Shown: positions 34,733-42,093 of the stretch, piece by piece
How the letters are laid out: every line of letters starts with the position of its first letter
Numbering within the stretch: the stretch's first letter is position 1
Assembly (NCBI GenBank): GCA_943846715.1
Contig: OX044356.1
Coordinates: forward strand, 1,240,001-1,304,000
Direction of reading: 5' to 3'
Length of the DNA stretch: 64,000 nt
Origin: TMED14 sp002378565
Lineage (GTDB): Bacteria > Bacteroidota > Bacteroidia > Flavobacteriales > Schleiferiaceae
Notes under the pieces: model-generated
Told to the model about the DNA's origin: nothing
The model's input: the letters and a program-made list of their open reading frames with translations, nothing else
Databases searched by the model: none
Program-made: the position numbers and the translations under genes

Positions 34733-36106
34733 TTAGTCTTGATGTTTTTTCTGTTCCTCACCTGAAGTCTTCAAAATGGTCTTCAATTCTGCTTGTGCAA
34801 TCACAGGGAAGGAGCGTGCATAAAGCAAAAACAAGACAAAGAAGAAGCCAATGGTTCCAATGAAAATACCTATGTCAACAAATGTGGGTGAGAACATGGA
34901 CCATGAAGATGGCAAGTAATCGCGGTGAAGGGAGGTTACAATGATGACAAATCGCTCAAACCACATGCCTATATTCACTATGATCGATAGCACAAAGGTG
35001 AAGACAAGGTTGGTGCGAAGTTTCTTTGACCACATCAATTGGGGTGAAACCACATTGCAAGTCATCATCATCCAATAAGCCCACCAATAAGGACCTGTTG
35101 CACGGTTAAGGAAGGCGTACTGCTCATATTCAACACCTGAATACCATGCAATAAATAACTCAGTGATGTATGCAACGCCCACGATGGAGCCAGTCAACAT
35201 GATGACAATATTCATCATTTCAATGTGCTGAACTCGGATGTAGTCTTCCAAGCTGAAGACTTTTCGGGTGATCAACAACAAGGTTTGAACCATAGCAAAT
35301 CCAGAGAAAATAGCGCCTGCCACAAAGTAGGGCGGGAAAATAGTGGTGTGCCAACCAGGAATGACTGAGGTAGCAAAGTCCATAGATACAATGGTGTGTA
35401 CCGACAGCACCAAGGGTGTTGCCAGACCAGCTAAAACCAAAGACACTTCTTCAAATCGCTGCCAATGCTTGGCTTTACCCCCCCAACCAAAGGAGAGAAT
35501 CTTGTAAATGTGCTTTTGAACAGGGTTGATGGCTCTGTCACGAACCATTGCAAAGTCAGGAATCAATCCCACATACCAGAACACGGATGACACAGTCAAG
35601 TAGGTAGAAATAGCAAACACATCCCACAGCAGCGGGGAGTTGAAGTTTACCCACAATGGACCAAATTGGTTAGGGAAAGGGAAGACCCAGTAACCATTCC
35701 AGATACGTCCCATATGAATAAGGGGGAAGAGACCCGCCTGAATCACTGAGAAAATAGTCATGGCCTCTGCTGAACGGTTGATGGCCATTCGCCAGCGTTG
35801 ACGGAACAGCAACAACACCGCGGAAATCAAGGTGCCCGCGTGACCAATGCCGACCCACCAAACAAAGTTGGTGATGTCCCATGCCCAGCCAACAGTCTTG
35901 TTCAATCCCCAGACACCAATGCCCTCACTGATGGTATACACAATGCAACCAAGTCCCCAAAGGAACATGACCAAGGCGATGCTAAAAACAACCCACCATG
36001 CCTTTGGCGCAGCAGTTTCAATGGGGCGAACCACATCTAATGTGATATCATGGTAGGATTTGTTTCCACCAATTAGTGGCTCCCTAATGTCTGATTCGTA
36101 ATGCAT
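34733..36106 (-). CDS. actC: Alternative complex III subunit ActC (NrfD/PsrC-like quinol-binding membrane subunit)
   Basis: 457 aa with about ten membrane helices of the NrfD type. Conserved pieces include WAWDITNFVWWVGIGHAGTLISA, PLIHMGRIWNGYWVFPFPNQ and SMDFATSVIPGWHTTIFPPYFVAGA. In known ACIII this subunit houses the quinol oxidation site next to the iron-sulfur subunit ActB. It sits between actB (17 bp gap) and actD (start 1 bp beyond its stop). Confidence 0.96.
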   Translation of the reverse strand: MHYESDIREPLIGGNKSYHDITLDVVRPIETAAPKAWWVVFSIALVMFLWGLGCIVYTISEGIGVWGLNKTVGWAWDITNFVWWVGIGHAGTLISAVLLLFRQRWRMAINRSAEAMTIFSVIQAGLFPLIHMGRIWNGYWVFPFPNQFGPLWVNFNSPLLWDVFAISTYLTVSSVFWYVGLIPDFAMVRDRAINPVQKHIYKILSFGWGGKAKHWQRFEEVSLVLAGLATPLVLSVHTIVSMDFATSVIPGWHTTIFPPYFVAGAIFSGFAMVQTLLLITRKVFSLEDYIRVQHIEMMNIVIMLTGSIVGVAYITELFIAWYSGVEYEQYAFLNRATGPYWWAYWMMMTCNVVSPQLMWSKKLRTNLVFTFVLSIIVNIGMWFERFVIIVTSLHRDYLPSSWSMFSPTFVDIGIFIGTIGFFFVLFLLYARSFPVIAQAELKTILKTSGEEQKKHQD

Positions 36107-36123
36107 GATTGCCTATTTCTGAA

Positions 36124-39100
36124 TTATGCGCGGTTGCGAACTTTGGTTTGATAGAATACTGATGGCTGCGTGCCAATTTCATCCAATAGGTGGTAAGCAC
36201 GTGCCTCCTTTTTAGCTGCAAGGACAGCACTGCTACTGTCATTGACATCACCAAAGATGATAGCTCCTGATTCACAAGCTTGAGCACAAGCTGTAGTGAC
36301 TTCACCGTCTTTGATTGGACGACCTTGTTTCTTTGCTTCCAATTTACCAAACTGGATGCGCTGAATGCACATGGAACACTTCTCCATGACACCCCTTGAT
36401 CGAACCGTGACATCAGGATTCAATACCATGCGTCCAAGATCATCTTGGGCTGGGTTAACATCAGCAAATTTGTCATTGGCAATGTAGTTGAACCAATTGA
36501 AGCGACGCACTTTGTACGGGCAGTTGTTGGCGCAATAGCGTGTGCCTATGCAGCGGTTGTAAGCCATGTGGTTCAATCCTTCACGGCTATGAGATGTGGC
36601 TGCCACAGGACAAACTGTCTCACAGGGAGCATTGTTGCAATGCTGACACATCACTGGTTGGAATACCACCTCCGGGCTTGATGAAGGCTCCTCCATCTTC
36701 GCGTACATTTCTATGCCGCCAAGACCTTCCGCTGTAGCGACTTCCTTGTCCATGTCGGATGAGTAGTAGCGATCAATGCGCAACCAATGCATGTCACGGT
36801 GGTTGCGGATTTCCTCCTTACCTACGACTGGTACGTTGTTTTCAATGTGGCAAGCCACCACACAGGCACCACAACCCACACAAGAGTTCAGGTCAATGCT
36901 CATGTTCCACATATTCATGGTCTGATGATCATGGCTTGTCCAGAGGCTTGCCTCATCGGTTGACTTGACGCCATCCAATGTGTGAAAGGTCATCTTCTCA
37001 TTCCAGCTTTCGCCACTGGCATCATTCATGTAATCCGCCAAGGTGACTTCGTTCACGATTTTTCTACCCATCATGGTGTGACCAAGCTGTACGGAGGCAA
37101 ATTCATGCTCGCCTTCAACGGCTGTGATGCTTACTGCTGCAAAACCTGCTGTCAAATTCAAATCATAGGCATTGATACCCATGTCATTGGCAACGCGGCC
37201 TGCATGGGTTCTGCCGTAACCATAAGCTAGACCAACACTTCCCGCTGCTTGACCCGGTTGAATCAAGACAGGCACATTGTTGAGGGTCACATCACCCAAG
37301 GTGACATTCACCATGCTGCCATTCAAAGCGCCATTGCTTTGGGTTTCATTGACCAAACCTGCTTTCATTGCATCTGCTGCTGACATCGTGAGGTAGTTGT
37401 CCCAAGATACACGGGTCACAGGATCTGGTAATTCATGCAACCATGGGTTGTTGGATTGAAAACCAGCACCAACTGAGTTGCCATACAATGCCAATTCCCA
37501 CTCGCCTGAAGCCGTAGCGTTTGCAAATTTTGAAGCATCAGCAACGCCATCATGTACTCTGCTTCTCCAGTCCGCATTCAAAGCAGGACCTTCCTTGATG
37601 TTTGCACCACCATCATGGATGGTTTTCGACCATCCTAAGCCATATGTGTTAACCACTGTGGCTTCTGACAACTCCTTGGCTGAAGATGAAATACCCGCAG
37701 CATAAGCCAAAACCTCAATGGCTGGCTTGCTGTCAAATAAGGGCTGAATGGTCGGTTGTGACATGGCTAATTCGCCAGAAACGGGCTGGTAATCTGCCCA
37801 TGACTCCAAGTAGTGAGGGACTGGAGCTGCAACGGAACACAGAGATGCCGTTTCATCCAAGCGGTCACAAAGCGCAAGGCTGTGATCCACGTGGCTCATT
37901 GCATCCGCAAAGCCAGGACGGCTGTAAACTGGATTGCAACCAGTAATAATCAAGCTGCCAACATGGCCATCTTTCATTGCTTGCATCAAATTGTTGATCT
38001 TTTCGTCACTGCCTGAACGCAAGTAGCTTGGCTTCATTGTGATGGCATTGGACCCGCTATTAATAGCAGCTGCAAGGTGAGCATGGCCCTTTGCATTGTT
38101 GCCCGCTAATGTCAGGCAATTGGCGCCTGCGGCGCGCATCTCTGCTGCCAGGTCATCCAGTTGAGCTTTCAATGCAGTAGACAAATTGCCTTCAAAAGCC
38201 AGTCCTGCAGATCCTGTGGTGCGATTGACCAAGTAACCAAGTACAGCGCCTTGTTCAGATGGCTTGATTTTGATCCGCTTGTCTGCATTAGACCCCGTCA
38301 AACTGAGATTGCTTTCAACCTGTACATGACGCAACATGCCCTTTCCGGGCTTGCGGCGTTTTGCGTAAGCTGCTCCGATATGCTGGACTGAATTGCCAGA
38401 AAGGAAGTCGTCACCAACAGAGACAATCAGGTCCGTGCCAGAAAGGTCCAACAATGGCAGGGCGCGCTGACCCGTCAACATCTCCCACGTATCCAAAGCT
38501 TCCGATGAAGAGATGGCATCCATTTCCACATGGCTGAAGTTGCTGTATCGATCACGCAAAGTTGCCAATACCGACTTGAAAGACTGACTGAAAATGCTGC
38601 CTGTCAACAAAACAAATTGCTTACCTGAAGCTAATGACACCTCAATAGACTTCATCAAATCTGCTTCTACATCAGACCAGCTGATAGCTGAACCATCAAT
38701 TTGCGGATTGCGAAGGCGCTCTGAATCATACAATGACAAAACAGAAGCCTGAGCCCTTGCATTGGTGCTGTTATTGAATCTGGCATCATCACCAGCATTA
38801 ATCTTGATGGGGCGACCCTCACGGGTTTTCACCAAAATGGAGGCATAATCCTCACCATCAACATACGTGCTCGCGTAATAAGACGGGATGCCCGGCGTCA
38901 AGCTCTCGGGCTGGATGACGTAAGGGATGCTTTCTATGATTGGCTGCTCACAAGCTGCCAAGGTTGCTGCAGCAGTTGAGAATCCAAGGTATTTCAAGAA
39001 GTCACGACGGCTTGTTTGAGATTCCATGACCTTATCATCACCTAAGAATTCCGTTGTCGGAATCTTCTCTGCGAATTCATTCTGCGCAAAAGTGGTTGCA

Positions 39101-39156
39101 GTCTCGCTCTGGGCAAGCTGATCAACTGATTTCCAATAAACTTTATTGTTGTTCAT
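36124..39156 (-). CDS. actB: Alternative complex III subunit ActB, iron-sulfur molybdopterin-oxidoreductase-like protein
   Basis: 1010 aa. The first 45 residues precede a twin-arginine motif (SRRDFLKYLGFS, R50-R51) and a lipobox-like LAAC at residue 69, the TAT-variant leader known for this family. A middle region of some 650 residues has the molybdopterin-oxidoreductase fold, but in ACIII it holds no Mo cofactor. The C-terminal part has four ferredoxin-type Cys sets: CVGCGACVVAC, CQHCNNAPCETVCP, CIGTRYCANNCP, and CSMCIQRI with TACAQACESGA. These form one 3Fe-4S and three 4Fe-4S clusters in characterised homologues. Confidence 0.97.
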   Translation of the reverse strand: MNNNKVYWKSVDQLAQSETATTFAQNEFAEKIPTTEFLGDDKVMESQTSRRDFLKYLGFSTAAATLAACEQPIIESIPYVIQPESLTPGIPSYYASTYVDGEDYASILVKTREGRPIKINAGDDARFNNSTNARAQASVLSLYDSERLRNPQIDGSAISWSDVEADLMKSIEVSLASGKQFVLLTGSIFSQSFKSVLATLRDRYSNFSHVEMDAISSSEALDTWEMLTGQRALPLLDLSGTDLIVSVGDDFLSGNSVQHIGAAYAKRRKPGKGMLRHVQVESNLSLTGSNADKRIKIKPSEQGAVLGYLVNRTTGSAGLAFEGNLSTALKAQLDDLAAEMRAAGANCLTLAGNNAKGHAHLAAAINSGSNAITMKPSYLRSGSDEKINNLMQAMKDGHVGSLIITGCNPVYSRPGFADAMSHVDHSLALCDRLDETASLCSVAAPVPHYLESWADYQPVSGELAMSQPTIQPLFDSKPAIEVLAYAAGISSSAKELSEATVVNTYGLGWSKTIHDGGANIKEGPALNADWRSRVHDGVADASKFANATASGEWELALYGNSVGAGFQSNNPWLHELPDPVTRVSWDNYLTMSAADAMKAGLVNETQSNGALNGSMVNVTLGDVTLNNVPVLIQPGQAAGSVGLAYGYGRTHAGRVANDMGINAYDLNLTAGFAAVSITAVEGEHEFASVQLGHTMMGRKIVNEVTLADYMNDASGESWNEKMTFHTLDGVKSTDEASLWTSHDHQTMNMWNMSIDLNSCVGCGACVVACHIENNVPVVGKEEIRNHRDMHWLRIDRYYSSDMDKEVATAEGLGGIEMYAKMEEPSSSPEVVFQPVMCQHCNNAPCETVCPVAATSHSREGLNHMAYNRCIGTRYCANNCPYKVRRFNWFNYIANDKFADVNPAQDDLGRMVLNPDVTVRSRGVMEKCSMCIQRIQFGKLEAKKQGRPIKDGEVTTACAQACESGAIIFGDVNDSSSAVLAAKKEARAYHLLDEIGTQPSVFYQTKVRNRA

Positions 39157-39165
39157 GTTGTGGAA

Positions 39166-40449
39166 TTAATAGTGGCATTTACCGCACTCCAAACCACCAA
39201 TGTCTTCCACCATAATGGATGCATCGTGGAAACGGGCTGCGAGTCGTTCATTGATTGACTGACCTCCATGCGAGGATGCTTCGTCATAAAATCCATTGTC
39301 AGTTTTAACCTTGGTTTCACGGTGGCAATTGATGCACCAACCCATGGTCAATTCAGAATACTGAAATAGTATCTCCATGGCTTCAACGGGGCCATGGCAG
39401 GTCTGACAAGCCACCTTGCCTGCCGTCACGTGCTGAGCATGATTGAAGTAGGCAAAGTCAGGTAGGTTATGCACGCGGATCCATCGAATGGGCTGTTGCT
39501 CATAACCTTTGATGTAGGCACGGTCAACTGGATCCCAACCAATGGCTGCATAAATTTTTGCAATCTCAGGTGAGTTCTCGCCGTGGTATTTTAACAAGCC
39601 AGACTCATCTGTGATTTCAGACCCGTCGATGTACATGTGACAGTTCATGCAAACATTGGCTGATGGTATGCCGGCAATGCGAGAGCTTCGAGCTGAACTA
39701 TGGCAATAGTTGCAATCAATTGCATTGTCACCTGCATGGACCTTGTGTGAATAAGCAATGGGCTGTATTGGCTCATAGCTTTGCTGAACACCAATCCCCA
39801 TCATCCATGAAAAGAGAACTTTCAAAAAGGTGATGGCTAAGACAACGGTGAGAAAAGTCATGAATCGGCGATTGTTCGCTAAGACACGAATCAAATAGCT
39901 CGCATCATCCTTGAGACTCATCGCTGGGTCACCTTGAATTTGCTTCAAAGTGTTTTTGACGCGAATCAACAGACCCAAGAACAGCACCAAGAAAGCACCA
40001 AGAATGAGAAGCAAAATAGTGGGGTCTTCTTCAGCCTCCAAAACAGGGGCAACAGCAACCGCAACGGCCTTCTTGTCTCCTTCCTCACAGTAGGCAATGA
40101 TGTTTTGGATATCCTCTGTCGACAATTGAGGGAAGGCCTGCATGACCGATCCATTGTATTCATCGAAGATCGCATTTGCATCAGCATCTCCACTAGCGCG
40201 AAGTTTTGCGTTGTCGCGAATCCATAAAATCAACCACTCTTCAGAGCGACGTTCCATGATTCCACCCAAGGCAGGTCCGATCAGTTTTTTATCCAGCTTG
40301 TGACAAGAGGCACAATTGGTCTTGAACAATTTCTTTCCGTTCTCAATATCCACCTGGCCATAGATTGGCTGTGTGGCACTGAAGATGAGAATGAGGGCCA
40401 AAGCGATTTGGCCATACAGACTCCGCGAGATACGCATAGGTTGCGGCAT
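39166..40449 (-). CDS. actA: Alternative complex III subunit ActA, multiheme cytochrome c
   Basis: 427 aa from ATG 40449; an upstream in-frame ATG at 40485 lies inside the predicted promoter. Parts in order: signal or anchor helix (10-30), a class I type cytochrome c domain with CASCH at 46-50 and a likely Met ligand at M103, a hydrophobic helix (144-163), a second helix (197-220), then a periplasmic multiheme domain with CXXCH motifs at C246, C267, C348, C372 and C422. That is six heme sites, five in the standard domain plus one N-terminal. First gene of the actABCDEF-coxBA operon. Confidence 0.95.
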   Translation of the reverse strand: MPQPMRISRSLYGQIALALILIFSATQPIYGQVDIENGKKLFKTNCASCHKLDKKLIGPALGGIMERRSEEWLILWIRDNAKLRASGDADANAIFDEYNGSVMQAFPQLSTEDIQNIIAYCEEGDKKAVAVAVAPVLEAEEDPTILLLILGAFLVLFLGLLIRVKNTLKQIQGDPAMSLKDDASYLIRVLANNRRFMTFLTVVLAITFLKVLFSWMMGIGVQQSYEPIQPIAYSHKVHAGDNAIDCNYCHSSARSSRIAGIPSANVCMNCHMYIDGSEITDESGLLKYHGENSPEIAKIYAAIGWDPVDRAYIKGYEQQPIRWIRVHNLPDFAYFNHAQHVTAGKVACQTCHGPVEAMEILFQYSELTMGWCINCHRETKVKTDNGFYDEASSHGGQSINERLAARFHDASIMVEDIGGLECGKCHY

Positions 40450-40482
40450 GATTCTATGTTTCAGGGTCTTTTTGAAGCAGTG

Positions 40483-40490
40483 CAAAAATA
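40483..40490 (-). promoter_or_regulatory. -7 promoter box for the act-cox operon
   Basis: TATTTTTG on the minus strand matches TAnnTTTG; the expected RNA start (~40476) is 27 nt before ATG 40449. A TTG lies only 12 bases upstream, closer than a normal -33 element. This box argues that ATG 40485 is not used. Confidence 0.55.
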
Positions 40491-40536
40491 GGGCTCATTT
40501 GACAAGGAGAAGGGGTTCTACCATGAGCATTTTTAG

Positions 40537-40553
40537 TTTAGAACATTTCTAAA
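40537..40553. promoter_or_regulatory. Inverted repeat between actA and the SPOR gene, possible operator
   Basis: A perfect palindrome TTTAGAA-CAT-TTCTAAA (7 bp arms, 3 bp spacer) sits mid-way in the 143 bp divergent gap, about 61 bp upstream of the predicted act-cox RNA start. No T-run follows. A regulator dimer site is plausible, for instance one that sets expression of the respiratory operon. Confidence 0.45.
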
Positions 40554-40592
40554 TTAGGAGGCCCTACTCGTATTTGTCCGACCTTTGTATCA

Positions 40593-41033
40593 ATGACTCA
40601 AAAGCATCAACCCATCAGCCTATTCAGCACCTGCTTCCTATTGGTAATTTGGCTGGTTTCCAACCCTCTGCTTGCGCAGCAAACAATCAGTCAATCATCC
40701 ATTGTATTGAGTGGTGGCAACTTGGATCAGGCCATTCAAAAGCAAGGCCAGAGAGGTTATCACTCAGGCAGTGCCAATGAGCGATTCACCATTCAATTGA
40801 TGTCTGGAACTCGCAAAGAAGCATCGGCACTTTATCAACAACTTTTGAGTGAGCTGAACCCCTCAACTGAACTTTTAATGCACTTTGATGAGCCCCATTT
40901 CAAGGTTTATGTCAGTTGCCATTCGCTCAGGCTAGCTGCTGAATACCAACTGGCACATTGGCGGCTAACATACCCTCAAGCCTTCGTTGTGGAAGCTCCC
41001 CCTTTGCCTTTCCCCACAAGGGGTCGCAATTGA
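40593..41033 (+). CDS. Exported SPOR-domain protein
   Basis: 146 aa. Signal peptide 1-29 (SNPLLAQQ). The C-terminal ~75 residues fit a SPOR peptidoglycan-binding repeat: FTIQLMSGTRKEASALYQQL, then EPHFKVYVSCHSLRLAAEY and YPQAFVVEAP. This follows the beta-alpha-beta-beta-alpha-beta order in which the second strand pair carries the (Y/F)KV signature. SPOR domains bind septal, denuded glycan strands. The region between signal and SPOR domain is short and featureless. It diverges from the ACIII operon. GACCTTTG, one base from the -7 consensus, lies with its G 6 nt before the start codon. Confidence 0.75.
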   Translation: MTQKHQPISLFSTCFLLVIWLVSNPLLAQQTISQSSIVLSGGNLDQAIQKQGQRGYHSGSANERFTIQLMSGTRKEASALYQQLLSELNPSTELLMHFDEPHFKVYVSCHSLRLAAEYQLAHWRLTYPQAFVVEAPPLPFPTRGRN

Positions 41034-41093
41034 TTGTTTCAATAATTGGGGCCTTTGGCCACCTTGAATCATGTCCGAGAAAGTTGCTAATGC

Positions 41094-41759
41094 TCAATAC
41101 GGGCTGACCAAACTGCGGCCAGAAGCGACCCAAGCCTTGACACCACCTTGCAAGTCCTTCACATTCACTTGGCCAGCAGCATTGAGCTTCTCAAGTGCTT
41201 GGCCTGAGCGATTGCCTGATCGGCAATAGATGATCCAGGGCTTTTCTGAGTCCAAGGCCATCATGACTTCCATGAAACCGTCGCCATAAAAGTCAACCAT
41301 GATAGCACCTTCAATGACGCCTTCCTTCCACTCACCTGGTGTGCGGACATCCACCAGGAGAACTTCCGGTGAAATGCTTGCAGCAAAGCTATCTACATCC
41401 AAATTCTGAGATCCCGTTGTCTGTGCACAGGATGTCAAGGACAACATGGTTACAGCAAGTATCAGGCGCAATGCCGTCCACGGACCTGCATTGAGCAGTC
41501 GCGTAAAACCTTGATGCTTCATGGTTTTCATGGCTGTACGAGAGCGCATGCCTGAGGCACAGCAAAGCACCACTTCCTGATCTTTCTTCACCTTGCGGCC
41601 CACAGAATCAATCTTGTCAAGGGGCACATTGATGGCACCTTTTGCGTGACCATTGCGGAATTCATTGGGTGTTCGAACATCCACAACGATTGCGCCTCTC
41701 GCTACCCACTCTTTGGGATTTTCCTTAGGACCTAAAAGGGATTTAAACCAATTCAACAT
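41094..41759 (-). CDS. Two-domain rhodanese protein with internal membrane segment
   Basis: 221 aa. The first rhodanese domain (1-93) starts without a signal peptide and has the active-site loop C67-ASGMR-72; its end, LLNAGPWTAL, looks like the normal C-terminus of a single-domain cytosolic rhodanese. Residues 97-111 (RLILAVTMLSLTSC) then read like the signal peptide and lipobox of a lipoprotein. A second rhodanese domain (120-221) follows with C169-RSGNR-174. The frame is continuous. I infer fusion of a cytosolic and an exported rhodanese gene, so that the two sulfurtransferase sites would sit on opposite sides of the inner membrane. The 90-aa rhodanese gene lies 3 bp upstream. Confidence 0.88.
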   Translation of the reverse strand: MLNWFKSLLGPKENPKEWVARGAIVVDVRTPNEFRNGHAKGAINVPLDKIDSVGRKVKKDQEVVLCCASGMRSRTAMKTMKHQGFTRLLNAGPWTALRLILAVTMLSLTSCAQTTGSQNLDVDSFAASISPEVLLVDVRTPGEWKEGVIEGAIMVDFYGDGFMEVMMALDSEKPWIIYCRSGNRSGQALEKLNAAGQVNVKDLQGGVKAWVASGRSLVSPY

Positions 41760-41762
41760 GAC

Positions 41763-42035
41763 TCACATTTTATGGATTTGCACATCGGCCCATCCACCGC
41801 CATTGTGCATTTGATCAATGCCGTGGCCTTGAAGGAACATCAGTGCTTGGCCGCTGCGTCCACCACTAAGGCAACACAAGACCAAGGGCTTTGACATCTC
41901 TTTGATGCGATCAACATGATCAGGAATTGTGTGCAGTGGAATATTTACTGACCCAGCAACTGAGCCTTCAGCAAATTCTTGCTCAGTACGCACATCGATG
42001 ATGGTCGTGCTTGGGTTGTTGATGATTTCATTCAT
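41763..42035 (-). CDS. Single-domain rhodanese-like sulfurtransferase
   Basis: 90 aa from ATG 42035 (MNEIINNPSTTIIDVRT). The fold signatures are IDVRTEQEFAEGSVAGSVNIPL and the active-site loop C55-LSGGR-60, which has the six-residue length typical of sulfur (not arsenate or phosphate) substrates. There is no signal peptide, so it is cytosolic. The start 3 bp upstream of the two-domain rhodanese gene (after this gene's stop) supports co-expression. Substrate unknown; such proteins often carry persulfide. Confidence 0.9.
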   Translation of the reverse strand: MNEIINNPSTTIIDVRTEQEFAEGSVAGSVNIPLHTIPDHVDRIKEMSKPLVLCCLSGGRSGQALMFLQGHGIDQMHNGGGWADVQIHKM

Positions 42036-42093
42036 GATGTGTGAGGTTTTTTGCAAATATGCAAACTCTATTGGCAGTAGCCTGTGACTAAGG

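Noticed and set aside
36124..39156. Possible active molybdenum oxidoreductase
   Set aside because: The TAT-variant leader, four Fe-S sets and position between actA and actC identify ACIII subunit ActB, which lacks the molybdenum cofactor.
41056..41076. Short GGCC-TTT-GGCC hairpin after the SPOR gene
   Set aside because: Four-base stem without a T-run on either strand is unlikely to terminate.
42036..42093. CATATTTG as promoter of the 90-aa rhodanese
   Set aside because: One mismatch at a key base and no -33 element; too weak to list as a feature.
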